Below, piece by piece: positions 51,338 through 60,415 of a stretch of 64,000 bases of DNA. The position numbers were made by a program, and so were the translations under genes. The notes beneath the pieces were generated by a model. The model searched no databases, had not been told where the DNA came from, and saw only the letters and a list, made by a program, of their open reading frames with translations. This DNA comes from Sedimentitalea sp041224545. Lineage in GTDB: Bacteria > Pseudomonadota > Alphaproteobacteria > Rhodobacterales > Rhodobacteraceae. The DNA lies in NCBI RefSeq assembly GCF_041224545.1, contig NZ_JBGFGP010000157.1, positions 9,691 through 73,690 on the forward strand, in the 5' to 3' direction. The first letter of the stretch is position 1; every line of letters begins with the position of its first letter.

Positions 51338-53494
51338 CTAGCGATGTTGCAGATAGTCCGCGACGACGTATCCCGACTCTTGCCCGACGGTCAGACCGAT
51401 CCAATCCCGACCACCCTGCGTATAGGTCGTGGACCAGTCCGGTATCGTGACGACCGTGCCGCTGGGCAGGACCCTGAGAACCTCGCCCCCTGGCGAGGCC
51501 CGCATATTCAGGTTGGCGGTCGTGACAACGGTTTCACCGGCCAGGAATCCGCCACCGCGAGCGGAGCTGGCGGTATGCGCCGTCGGTTCACCGGTAGGTG
51601 CCTGCGCCGCATCCATGAATTTCTTCAGGGCGCTGGCTTCGGCGTCGAAGATGTCCTGTTCACGACTGAAATACGGGCCAACGCCGATCACCACCAGTTC
51701 GTAGTCGCCGATGGTTTCGGGGAGTTGCACGCCAACCGGTTCGGGTTCGCTCCATCGTTGCGACGCGGTCGAACCGAACAGTATCGACTGTGCCACATGG
51801 TTGCCTTGCGGATCCAGCGCCGGTTTGTACAGATTTTCCAGCCAGCCATGGGTCTGGCTGTTGCCGTTGAAGACCTGGGGGGTGCCAGGTGCGGTCGGCG
51901 TGCGCAGACCGAACCCCGCCGGCTCGTACTCGCGGGCGACCTTCCAGGCGACAGTCCGCAGATACTCCGCCTGTGCCCCGGAAACGGATTGCGTTTCCAG
52001 GCTCGGTCCCGCCAACAGGTCATCCGGATCCCGGCCGTGGATGACCGCATAGGCCAGGCTGGCCATGCCGTAGTTGCCCACCGGACTGAGGTGGAGATCA
52101 TCCGCGAACAGATCATCTATGCTGTTGATCCCGGTGGCGTTCCCGGAGGAAATGTCACGCATCACCTGCAGGATGAATTCATAACCCGGAATGATCTGGA
52201 CCGCGGGCTGACCCGGTGCAAGACCGGTGTTCAGCCGGTCACGCAATTCTTCAAAAGCCGATTTATGCGCCAACAGCCTTTGCTCATACCCGTCCGGTGA
52301 CCGGAAATCAGGCCAGTTGCCAAAAATCATCACTTCCGGCCGGGACGCAACCGTTGTCGGAGCAGGCATCGTGTTTTGCCCGACTGCGGCGACGTCCATC
52401 AGCATCGCGGGCCAGTTGCGCAACGCATCGGGCGTCGGGTCGGCCATGTCCGCGACCTTGAAAAAATCATAAACCCGCTCGCCATCGGGCGAGAAGAACT
52501 GATCCTGCCATTGACCTTGCAGGCCCGGCCCGCATTCCCGATAGCCATCCCGCACGCAATCGGACATGATCTTCGCCGCCTCTTCGGTCCATCCTGCGAT
52601 ATAGTCGGCATGAATCTTCGTTCCCTGAGGCGCGTCGTACATCAAATCCGACGCAAACCGCCAATCGGAATCGAAAGGCACACCGGTCCATTTCAGGTTC
52701 TGGGTCAATTGCGGAATCGTATACGGGTGCGAGGCGGGGCAGCTTCCGGCGGAATAGGCAACATGGCTCGTTCCCCCCGGACTGGTCAGGATGGGATCGC
52801 CGTTGGCGTCGACCGCAACACAATCGGGAAAACGGATTTCGACGGTAAGACCATCATCCGGGAAAACGCGGAAAGTGGCAGACCAGATCTCTTCGTTCAC
52901 AGAACTGACGGCAACTCCCGACGATCCCAGCACGTCGTCATTGGCAAGAATTTGCAGCCCCTGCGGTATGGGGTTGATCTTGCTGCGATCCGTCACCCAG
53001 CTTTTGTAATAATTGTTGACCAGCGTCGGCAAGACAACTTCACCGGCCTCGTTGAACAGCGCCGGAATCCAATAGGCCGACCGGTTGGTGATGCCGCCGT
53101 CACACGACGACCGCCCCGAATTGATGATGCTCTCGCTCGTGCTGTAGGCTGTGACGTCCGTGTTTCCAAAGAACATATGCAGATGCGCGGCACCTTCGAT
53201 CCCCGGGTAGACGACGGGATCATCGTAGGAATAATGGGTCGGCACACAGAAAAAGCGGAAACCGTGATGATCGAGATCGGCATTGCCGCCCTGCGGCGCG
53301 GGCATCGAACTCTCAGACGTTCCGCGCGTTACCACATAGTTGAAATCCGACGGATCCACCATCTCACGGCCCGCGCCGTGTTTCATTCCCTCTGCGGTCA
53401 GAGAGCCCGCAAACACAGTCATCGAGACGAGAGCCAACATGCCGATAGCGAACGCGCCAACATGCCGATTGCCAGTATTGAAACCAATGAACAT
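51338..53494 (-). CDS. Secreted DUF1996 - SGNH-like - SH3 domain fusion protein
   Basis: This 718-residue exported protein has a signal sequence (HVGAFAIGMLALVSMTVFAG). A DUF1996-like domain follows (about 50-300; HHGFRFFCVPTHYSYDDPVV, then PGIEGAAHLHMFFGN with His104/His106). A middle part has the Asp-His end of an SGNH/GDSL-type hydrolase (DDLHLSPVGNYGMA, near residues 463-476), and the C-terminus is a bacterial SH3-like domain (TTANLNMRASPGGEVLRVLP). DUF1996 is best known to me from fungi and actinobacteria, so this architecture is unusual. I do not see a clear GDSL serine block. The start at ATG 53494 puts the signal at the N-terminus; ATG 53551 or further upstream is possible. No role in denitrification is evident. 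Confidence 0.75.
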   Translation of the reverse strand: MFIGFNTGNRHVGAFAIGMLALVSMTVFAGSLTAEGMKHGAGREMVDPSDFNYVVTRGTSESSMPAPQGGNADLDHHGFRFFCVPTHYSYDDPVVYPGIEGAAHLHMFFGNTDVTAYSTSESIINSGRSSCDGGITNRSAYWIPALFNEAGEVVLPTLVNNYYKSWVTDRSKINPIPQGLQILANDDVLGSSGVAVSSVNEEIWSATFRVFPDDGLTVEIRFPDCVAVDANGDPILTSPGGTSHVAYSAGSCPASHPYTIPQLTQNLKWTGVPFDSDWRFASDLMYDAPQGTKIHADYIAGWTEEAAKIMSDCVRDGYRECGPGLQGQWQDQFFSPDGERVYDFFKVADMADPTPDALRNWPAMLMDVAAVGQNTMPAPTTVASRPEVMIFGNWPDFRSPDGYEQRLLAHKSAFEELRDRLNTGLAPGQPAVQIIPGYEFILQVMRDISSGNATGINSIDDLFADDLHLSPVGNYGMASLAYAVIHGRDPDDLLAGPSLETQSVSGAQAEYLRTVAWKVAREYEPAGFGLRTPTAPGTPQVFNGNSQTHGWLENLYKPALDPQGNHVAQSILFGSTASQRWSEPEPVGVQLPETIGDYELVVIGVGPYFSREQDIFDAEASALKKFMDAAQAPTGEPTAHTASSARGGGFLAGETVVTTANLNMRASPGGEVLRVLPSGTVVTIPDWSTTYTQGGRDWIGLTVGQESGYVVADYLQHR

Positions 53495-53791
53495 CTTACC
53501 ACCCAAAAGCGACCTGAACCCCGCCCTGCCGTATCGAAGGCCAGCACTCATCGCATTTCTTGTCAACCAGTGCGTCTCGCGATCAACTTGAAACATGAGG
53601 TATAAATCAACACGTTGAAATCTACGATTCGAGGCAGTGCAAATTGGTTCAATCATATCGCGAAACGCGTTTGAGCATCAATGCGGCAGCGCAATCTCAG
53701 CCGGAATTCGCCATCGCGCTGGTGTGATGCGACCTCGGGCAAGACGCCCATGAAACAGTCATGCAAACAAGTCGATTCAGTATGGAAAAAC

Positions 53792-53865
53792 TGGAGCGGG
53801 CGGCGGGAATCGAACCCGCATCTCTTGCTTGGAAGGCAAGGGTCTTACCATTACACAACGCCCGC
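53792..53865 (-). tRNA. tRNA-Gly (anticodon TCC), CCA encoded
   Basis: Read on the minus strand the 74 bases fold as a cloverleaf: acceptor GCGGGCG/CGCCCGC, anticodon arm CTTGC-CTTCCAA-GCAAG giving anticodon TCC, T arm CGGG-TTCGATT-CCCG, discriminator T and an encoded CCA. It is a single tRNA with no neighbours in the window. Confidence 0.95.
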
Positions 53866-54263
53866 TCAGCGGAACCATCTCCTATGTCAGGCAAGCCATG
53901 ACGTCAAGTGGCTCAGATGGCATCAGCGGTACGGAAGGAACAGGACAGTGCGGCGCGTCATTCCGCCCGCGTTGAATGGAGCGCTCTCCACGCGACAGCG
54001 AAAGCATCCGGGCCGGATGGCGTTCTTTGATCCTGACCAATGGACGCTGGCGGGACAGCGATAACAGGCGACACAAGGGAACAATCATCTGCCATTTGCG
54101 CCGGTCAATCGCGGTGTCCGGGCGGTCGACACGTTGACCGTGCGAGGTCTTTCAGGGACTACTCGGATATGAACGACACCGCTTGCCCACCGCAAGAGGA
54201 TACCGGGAGGACTGGACCACTCATCATGCGCTCGAAATGCCTGCATGACAGGAACCTGTTGGT
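53866..54263. other. Intergenic region between tRNA-Gly and the sensor gene
   Basis: About 400 bases precede the permease-kinase fusion. Frames here give no family-like protein. It should hold the tRNA promoter (left) and the sensor-operon promoter (right). I see no strong dyad or repeat. Confidence 0.5.
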
Positions 54264-56894
54264 TTGAAGAAAACCCACTCGCCATTGCTGCGATCCTATC
54301 ACTCGTGGATCGCGAATGAATCGCTTGAGGACTACTCGCTGCGATACGCGGCCCGGTCTTTTCGCAAATGGTCGCCCGCCATCATTGCCAACACCGCTCT
54401 TGGAGGGATTTCATTCCTGGCGCTCGAGGCCATCGGCGGTGCGATCACGCTGAGCTACGGGTTTGCAAACGCGTTCCCCGCGATACTCGTGGCGATCGTC
54501 TTCATTTTCGTGGCCAGTTTTCCGATCGCCTATTATTCGAGCCGGTACAATATCGATATGGACCTGCTGACCCGTGGCGCGGGCTTTGGATATGTCGGAT
54601 CGACGATAACCTCTCTCGTCTATGCCACGTTCACGTTCATATTCTTCGCTCTCGAAGGCGCGATCATGGCGCAGGCCCTGCTGCTTCTGGCCGGCATTCC
54701 TCTTGTTCTGGGCTATCTGATATCGTCCATCATCATCATTCCGATCACCTTCATGGGCGTGACGATGATCAACCGCGTTCAATTGATCAGCCAGCCCGTC
54801 TGGGTGGTGATGCAATTGCTCCCCTTTGCATATATTCTCTATGAGGATCCGGACACCATCCGGCGCTGGACCAGCTTCCTCGGGTCACAGGAGGGGGGTG
54901 ACCGGTTCAACATTCTGTCCTTTGGCAGCGCCCTTGGGATCCTGTTCGCTCTGTCGATCCAGATTGGCGAACAGGTCGACTATCTTCGCTTTCTGCCCGA
55001 CAAGACCGAAAAGAACGGCGTGGCCTGGTGGGCGGCGGTCATCTTTGCCGGTCCCGGTTGGATTCTGGTCGGCGGGCTGAAGATCCTGTTCGGCAGTTTT
55101 CTCGCAGTGCTGGCGATATCGGCGGGATTGCCCAAGACCACCGCGCTGGAACCGGTTCACATGTATATTCAGGCATATGAATACGTCAGCGCCGATCCCG
55201 CCGTTGTGCTGGCCGCCGCGACGATCTTTGTCGTCATTTCGCAAATCAAGATCAACATCACCAACGCCTACGCAGGATCGCTGGCCTGGTCCAACTTCTT
55301 TTCCCGGGTGACGTTGTATCATCCGGGGCGTGTCGTCTGGCTGTTGTTCAATATCATGATTTCCCTGCTGCTGATGCTGCTCGGGGTTTTCGACACGCTC
55401 GAAATCGTACTGGCGATCTATTCGGTGATCGCCGCCGCCTGGGTCGGCGCGATCTTTGCCGACCTGGCAGTCCTGAAGCCGCTCGGCATAAGCCCCTCGT
55501 TTACGGAATTCAAACGCGCCTACCTGCCTGATTTCAATCCCGTGGGTTGCGGCGCGATGGCACTGGCCTCTCTGGTGGCATTCATCGTTTTCGCAGGATT
55601 CTTCGGAACCCTTGCACAGGCCTATGCAGCGCCATTGGCGTTTGTTGTGGCCCTGCTCTCCGCCGTGGCCATCGGCATCGCCACGCGGGGGTGCTATTAC
55701 ATCGCCCGTCCGTCGACGCCCTCGACCGAACCCGAGAAGGCGACCATCATCTGCGAGCTCTGCGGTTTCGAATATGAACGCCCCGATATGGCGCATTGTC
55801 CGTTCTACCAACGCCCGATCTGTTCGCTGTGCTGTAGCCTGGAATCGCATTGTCACGATATGTGCAAATCGCCCAAGGTCGAGGAATCCATAGATTTCGG
55901 GCACCGCTCCGGCGGCTTGGGAGCAAAGATCGCGCCCAATACCGTCAAGCGCTTTATCAAGGCGGCCGGTGTGTTTCTGGCGTTGACAGTTGTTGTCGGT
56001 GCGGCAATCCTGATCAGCTACCGCCTGATCGAGCCCAATCTCGATGCGCCCCAACTGCATGGCGGCCTCCTGTTGCTCGGGGTCTTTCTCGCCCTGCTGC
56101 CGCTATTGGCCGTCGGCACATGGTGGATCGTGTTATCCCATGAAAGTCGCGAACTTGTAGAGCGGGACCTGTTGTACTCGATGGAAGATCTGGCCAAGGC
56201 GCAAAAGGACCTCGCCGCAAATGAACGTCTTGCGGCCATCGGCCAGGTGACCGCCACTGTCAGTCACGAATTGCGAAATCCGCTGGGGACTCTGGTGAAC
56301 TCCGCCGATGTGCTGAGCCGTTCGCTGGCCGGGAAAGAGGCGGAAACGCAAGGCGAGCTGGACAGATTGCAGCGCAATGCGTGGCGCTGCGTCAAGATCA
56401 TTGATGATCTGCTGGATTTCTCGCGCAATTACTCGTTCTACACGGTCGAGATCGAGCTGGATGGATGGGTCAAACGGGCGCTCGCAGACATGGACCCGGC
56501 CATACAGGATTGTGTGGTGCTGGATCTCGGGTCTGGCGGCACAATTCTCGCGGACAGCGAGAGGTTGAGACAGGCCTTCGTCAATATCCTCAACAACGCG
56601 GTGCAAGCCTGCGATCTGTCCAAGACGGACGCCCCGATCAGGGTGACGACATTTTCCACGGCAGAGGAGGTCGTGCTGGAGGTGAAGGATCAGGGGACAG
56701 GCATGACCGAAGAGGTTCAGCGCCGCATGTTCGAGCCGCTTTTCAGTACGAATTCATTCGGTGTCGGTCTTGGCATGCCTTTGGTCAAACGCATCATCGA
56801 GCATATGGGCGGCACTGTGAATGTCGTCAGTGAAGTCGGCTCCGGAACCACGGTTCAGTGCCGGCTGCCGCATGCCGGGAGCGATGACAAATGA
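54264..56894 (+). CDS. NCS1-type permease fused to a cysteine-rich module and a sensor histidine kinase
   Basis: This 876-residue protein starts with a 12-helix nucleobase/cation symporter-1-like permease (about 1-480; SLRYAARSFRKWSPAIIANT, ALGGISFLALEAIGGA, NAYAGSLAWSNFF). A soluble stretch has eight cysteines (497, 500, 512, 520, 523, 524, 530, 534) including two CxxC pairs. Two more helices (about 575-630) precede a histidine kinase: phospho-acceptor His668 in ATVSHELRNPLG, N box FVNILNNAVQAC, G boxes DQGTGMTEE and GVGLGMPLVKRI. Kinases on transporter scaffolds are known (CbrA/CrbS on SSS-type symporters), but an NCS1 scaffold with a metal-type cysteine insert is unfamiliar to me. The TTG at 54264 is the likely start, AGGA upstream. 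Coupled by ATGA to the next kinase. Confidence 0.85.
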   Translation: MKKTHSPLLRSYHSWIANESLEDYSLRYAARSFRKWSPAIIANTALGGISFLALEAIGGAITLSYGFANAFPAILVAIVFIFVASFPIAYYSSRYNIDMDLLTRGAGFGYVGSTITSLVYATFTFIFFALEGAIMAQALLLLAGIPLVLGYLISSIIIIPITFMGVTMINRVQLISQPVWVVMQLLPFAYILYEDPDTIRRWTSFLGSQEGGDRFNILSFGSALGILFALSIQIGEQVDYLRFLPDKTEKNGVAWWAAVIFAGPGWILVGGLKILFGSFLAVLAISAGLPKTTALEPVHMYIQAYEYVSADPAVVLAAATIFVVISQIKINITNAYAGSLAWSNFFSRVTLYHPGRVVWLLFNIMISLLLMLLGVFDTLEIVLAIYSVIAAAWVGAIFADLAVLKPLGISPSFTEFKRAYLPDFNPVGCGAMALASLVAFIVFAGFFGTLAQAYAAPLAFVVALLSAVAIGIATRGCYYIARPSTPSTEPEKATIICELCGFEYERPDMAHCPFYQRPICSLCCSLESHCHDMCKSPKVEESIDFGHRSGGLGAKIAPNTVKRFIKAAGVFLALTVVVGAAILISYRLIEPNLDAPQLHGGLLLLGVFLALLPLLAVGTWWIVLSHESRELVERDLLYSMEDLAKAQKDLAANERLAAIGQVTATVSHELRNPLGTLVNSADVLSRSLAGKEAETQGELDRLQRNAWRCVKIIDDLLDFSRNYSFYTVEIELDGWVKRALADMDPAIQDCVVLDLGSGGTILADSERLRQAFVNILNNAVQACDLSKTDAPIRVTTFSTAEEVVLEVKDQGTGMTEEVQRRMFEPLFSTNSFGVGLGMPLVKRIIEHMGGTVNVVSEVGSGTTVQCRLPHAGSDDK

Positions 56895-58054
56895 GCGGGG
56901 TGGCGCGCCGGATGGTCCTGATCGTCGATGACGACATAGATTTTTCGGAAAGCCTGAGCCGATTGCTTACACTCGAACACTATGACGTGCTGACCGCCGA
57001 CAGCGTGGAAACCGCGATTGATGCCGTGAAGCAGCACGAGGTCACGGTCGCGCTAGTGGATATTCGTCTCGGCACGGGCAATGAAGGGTTGGAGGTGGTC
57101 CGCGAGCTGCGCCGGATCTATCCGGATCTCATGTGCCTGATGATCACCGCATTCGTGTCGGTCGAGACCGCCATTCAGGCGTTGCAGGCCGGAGCCTACG
57201 ATTATCTGTCCAAGCCGTTTCACCGGGAAGACATGCTTTCGACACTGGATCGGTGTTTCGAGCGGATCGAGTTGGTGAACGCGCAGAAACAGACCGTGGC
57301 CCGCTTGCGCCAAAAGCAGCAAATGGAGGCGCTCGGACAGTTGGCCAGCGGGGTTGCACATGATTTCAACAATATTCTCGCGGTGCTGCTGAGCAATTTG
57401 CGCCTGCTGGAAGAACGCATGGGAACGTCGCACCCTGAATTCAGTGAACTGGTCAGCGAGGCGATCGGCGCAACGCTGTCGGGCGGCGATCTGACCTCGC
57501 GCCTGCTGAATTTCGGGTCGCGGCCGGATGATGAGACACAACAGGTCGATCTGCTCGGGATGCTGCCCGACTTCGCGACCATGCTGCAAAGAACCCTGGG
57601 ACAAAGATGGGATACGCGCGTCGATCTTCCGGCGCGACTCGCATCGATCGAGGTCTCGCGCGGGCTGCTGGAAACCAGTTTGCTGAACCTTGCACTGAAC
57701 GCACGTGATGCGATGCAGAACAGCGGGACCGTCATCATCGGGGCAAGAGAGCATCGTGTCGCTGGTGGGCGCGCGAACGCGGGCGCTCACGAGACCGCAG
57801 GCGATTTCGTGGCAATCTCGGTTACCGATACCGGACCCGGGATGTCACCCGATGTGCGCGCACGCGCGTTCGAGCCGCTGTTCACGACCAAGAAACGCGG
57901 AGACGGCAACGGGCTTGGACTGACGATGGTCGAGAGTTTTGTCCGTACCCACGGCGGCTGGATCGAGATCGACAGCGTCGAGGGACGCGGCACGATCGTT
58001 ACGATGTTCCTGCCCGTCCGCTTGCGGGCCTATCCCGGCGGCGCGAACACATAG
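56891..58054 (+). CDS. Hybrid protein: receiver domain followed by histidine kinase
   Basis: This 387-residue protein has an N-terminal receiver (IVDDDIDF, phospho-acceptor Asp57 in LVDIRLG, ITAF, SKPF). A coiled linker and a kinase core follow, with His157 in LASGVAHDFNNILAVL, N box LLNLALNARDAMQ and G boxes DTGPGMSP and GDGNGLGLTMVESF. There is no input or membrane domain, so it is probably driven by the upstream permease-kinase through its receiver. The ATG overlaps the upstream stop by 4 bases. Its 3' end overlaps the convergent OmpR gene by 25 bases. Confidence 0.88.
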   Translation: MSGVARRMVLIVDDDIDFSESLSRLLTLEHYDVLTADSVETAIDAVKQHEVTVALVDIRLGTGNEGLEVVRELRRIYPDLMCLMITAFVSVETAIQALQAGAYDYLSKPFHREDMLSTLDRCFERIELVNAQKQTVARLRQKQQMEALGQLASGVAHDFNNILAVLLSNLRLLEERMGTSHPEFSELVSEAIGATLSGGDLTSRLLNFGSRPDDETQQVDLLGMLPDFATMLQRTLGQRWDTRVDLPARLASIEVSRGLLETSLLNLALNARDAMQNSGTVIIGAREHRVAGGRANAGAHETAGDFVAISVTDTGPGMSPDVRARAFEPLFTTKKRGDGNGLGLTMVESFVRTHGGWIEIDSVEGRGTIVTMFLPVRLRAYPGGANT

Positions 58055-58740
58055 CCGATCCCCCGCACGGTTTTTATGAACTTCGCGTCGCCCGCGCCAT
58101 CGCCCAGCTTGCGGCGGATTTTTCCGATCAGCACATCAACGCTGCGATCATAGGGCGACCACGAGCGGCTCGAAACGATGTCGAGGATCTGTTCGCGGGT
58201 CAGAACCCGCCCCCGTCGCTGCACGAGCGCACGCAGCACCTCGAACTCGCGACTGGTCAGCCGGGAGCGCTCTCCGTTCGGGGCGCGCAGTTCGTAGCCC
58301 TCGGGATCAAGTTGCCAACCGCAAAAGCTGAGCATGGGACTGCGGCTCTTCGTTTCGGGCTCTGGTTCGACCCGCCCGGCATACCGTCGCATCACGGTGC
58401 GCATTCTGGCCAGCAATTCGCGCGGTTCGAACGGTTTGGTGACATAATCATCCGCGCCGAGTTCCAGGCAGACGACCTTGTCAATCGTGGTATTCTTGCC
58501 CGACACAATAATCAGCGGGCAGTCGTACTGCACGCGCAGCCGCCGCGCCAGTGTCACCCCGTCCTCACCCTGAGGAAAACCCAGATCCAGCAGAACCAGG
58601 TTGAAGGTGTCATCAGCCAGCGCGCGACGCATCTTGCGCCCTTCATGCGCCGTCTGCACGACATAGCCTTCATCTCCCAGAAAACGCTTGAGAAAGGTGC
58701 AGATGCCGCGGTCGTCGTCCACGACCAAAACCTTGTTCAA
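58030..58740 (-). CDS. OmpR-family response regulator
   Basis: This 236-residue regulator has a receiver (VVDDDRGI, Asp52 in LLDLGFPQGEDG, IIVSGK, TKPF) and an OmpR/PhoB winged helix (about 145-235; LTSREFEVLRALVQRRGRVL, SVDVLIGKIRRKLGD, VRGIGYVFAPPG). The GFPQGED loop has an extra residue compared with the usual LPxxDG. It is convergent with the hybrid kinase and divergent from fmdA, so it is the likely output regulator of the sensor pair. The gap to fmdA (58741-59110) carries a tandem repeat suited to this family. Confidence 0.9.
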   Translation of the reverse strand: MNKVLVVDDDRGICTFLKRFLGDEGYVVQTAHEGRKMRRALADDTFNLVLLDLGFPQGEDGVTLARRLRVQYDCPLIIVSGKNTTIDKVVCLELGADDYVTKPFEPRELLARMRTVMRRYAGRVEPEPETKSRSPMLSFCGWQLDPEGYELRAPNGERSRLTSREFEVLRALVQRRGRVLTREQILDIVSSRSWSPYDRSVDVLIGKIRRKLGDGAGDAKFIKTVRGIGYVFAPPG

Positions 58741-58954
58741 GTTCTTCCCCCCAACCGTGTGAAATCAGGTTATTCCAAATCCCGCTCGCAAGTCGACCTG
58801 CTTGAAAGTCGGTTGACCCCCCAAAACCCCGCGAAATCCGGGATATGTGCGCAACGACGATGGACAATTGCAACGCAACGCGTGTAAGCCACTGAAAATC
58901 AACAAACCTGACCAGAGCGCATGCCTGTCACCAAGGATGTCAGCCCGCTCTCGG

Positions 58955-58973
58955 TTACAAAAGTTTACAAAAA
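58955..58973 (+). promoter_or_regulatory. Tandem TTACAAAA repeat, candidate OmpR-type operator before fmdA
   Basis: TTACAAAA occurs at 58955-58962 and again at 58965-58972, a 10-base period. Tandem direct repeats with one-turn spacing are the usual binding form of OmpR/PhoB regulators. The site lies about 140 bases before the fmdA ATG and about 215 before the regulator's start. Nothing else of note is in the 370-base gap. Confidence 0.5.
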
Positions 58974-59110
58974 TCCCGCTGACGGAGCAAAGTGCGATTA
59001 CACGCCGTTGCTAGAAATTTTCCCTATCCGTGCGGTGCAAGACGCCTCGCGCCGGATCAGCAATCATGGGCGCGATCATGGCGCCCGTAGCAGTCAGGGA
59101 GATGAGCGAT

Positions 59111-60337
59111 ATGCCAAGAACAGTATTTGAAGTTGACCTAAACAAGGCGCCGGAAGATCACGATATCAAGACGCACAACCGTTGGCACCCGGATATTCCA
59201 TTCGTCGAAATGTTGAAACCCAACGAGACGGTCCGCGTCGAATGTCATGACTGGACCGGCGGGCAGATCGGCAACAACGACAGCGCAAACGATATCCGCG
59301 ATGTCGACCTGACACGGGTGCATTATCTGAGCGGGCCGTTCGGCGTCGAAGGTGCGGAGCCGGGAGACCTGCTGGTGGTCAACATACTGGATCTTGGCGC
59401 CAAATCAGACTCGGAGTGGGGCTTCAACGGCCTCTTCGCCAAGGAAAACGGCGGTGGGTTTCTGACCGAGCATTATCCGAACGCCAGCAAATCCTGCTGG
59501 GATTTCGAGGGCATCTATACGACATCACGGCATATCCCCGGTGTGCGATACCCGGGCATCATTCATCCGGGGCTGATTGGCTGTCTCCCGAATCGCAAGC
59601 TTCTCGAAGAAGCAAACCGGCGCGAAAACGAACTGGTCGCGACCGATCCCGACCGGGTGCCCCCCCTGGCCGCCCTGCCCTATTCGGACACCGCTCTCAT
59701 GGGACAGATGAGTGGCGGCGCGCGGGACCAAGCCGCAGCGGAAGCATGGCGGACGGTGCCGCCGCGCGAACATGGCGGTAACTGCGACATCAAGAACCTG
59801 TCGCGCGGATCGAAGGTCTACTTCCCGGTCTATGTAAAGGGCGCGGGACTTTCGATGGGTGATATCCACTTCTCGCAAGGTGATGGAGAAATTACCTTCT
59901 GCGGCGCCATCGAGATGGCCGGATGGATCGATATCAGCGTCGATGTGATCAAGGGCGGCATGGCCAAGTACAATGTCGTCAACCCGATCTTCAAGCCAAG
60001 CCCGATAGACCCGCATTTCGATGACTACCTGATCTTCGAGGGCATCTCGGTCGATGAGCACACCGGCGAACAATACTATCTCGACGCGCATGTCGCCTAT
60101 CGCCGGGCCTGCCTGAATGCCATCGAGTACCTGAAGAAATTCGGTTATTCGGGCGAGCAGGCCTATATGATCCTGGGCACCGCACCGGTCGAAGGGCGTA
60201 TTGCCGGCATTGTCGATATCCCCAATGTCTGCGCGACACTGGCGATTCCGACCGCGATCTTCGATTTCGACATCAACCCGAATTCGAGCGGACCGACCCA
60301 TCAGGTCTCTGGCGCAGACGTGGCTAAGGCCAGCTAG
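59111..60337 (+). CDS. fmdA: Formamidase/acetamidase FmdA
   Basis: This 408-residue amidase of the FmdA/AmdA family has THNRWHPDIP, CHDWTGGQIGNND, DIHFSQGDGEITFCGAIEM and GTAPVEGRIAGIVDIPN. Family members hydrolyse formamide and other short amides to acid and ammonia in the cytoplasm, using a metal centre. ATG 59111 begins the family N-terminus with GGGAG at suitable spacing; in-frame ATGs at 59030 and 59102 are less likely. It leads an fmdA-amiS-fmdB group, as seen in methylotrophs. Confidence 0.92.
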   Translation: MPRTVFEVDLNKAPEDHDIKTHNRWHPDIPFVEMLKPNETVRVECHDWTGGQIGNNDSANDIRDVDLTRVHYLSGPFGVEGAEPGDLLVVNILDLGAKSDSEWGFNGLFAKENGGGFLTEHYPNASKSCWDFEGIYTTSRHIPGVRYPGIIHPGLIGCLPNRKLLEEANRRENELVATDPDRVPPLAALPYSDTALMGQMSGGARDQAAAEAWRTVPPREHGGNCDIKNLSRGSKVYFPVYVKGAGLSMGDIHFSQGDGEITFCGAIEMAGWIDISVDVIKGGMAKYNVVNPIFKPSPIDPHFDDYLIFEGISVDEHTGEQYYLDAHVAYRRACLNAIEYLKKFGYSGEQAYMILGTAPVEGRIAGIVDIPNVCATLAIPTAIFDFDINPNSSGPTHQVSGADVAKAS

Positions 60338-60415
60338 CCCCTCTGCCACCTGACAAGAAAACGTGCGGCCGGAGCAATATATACCGGCCGCCCGACCAAT
60401 GGGGAAGGAACAAGA

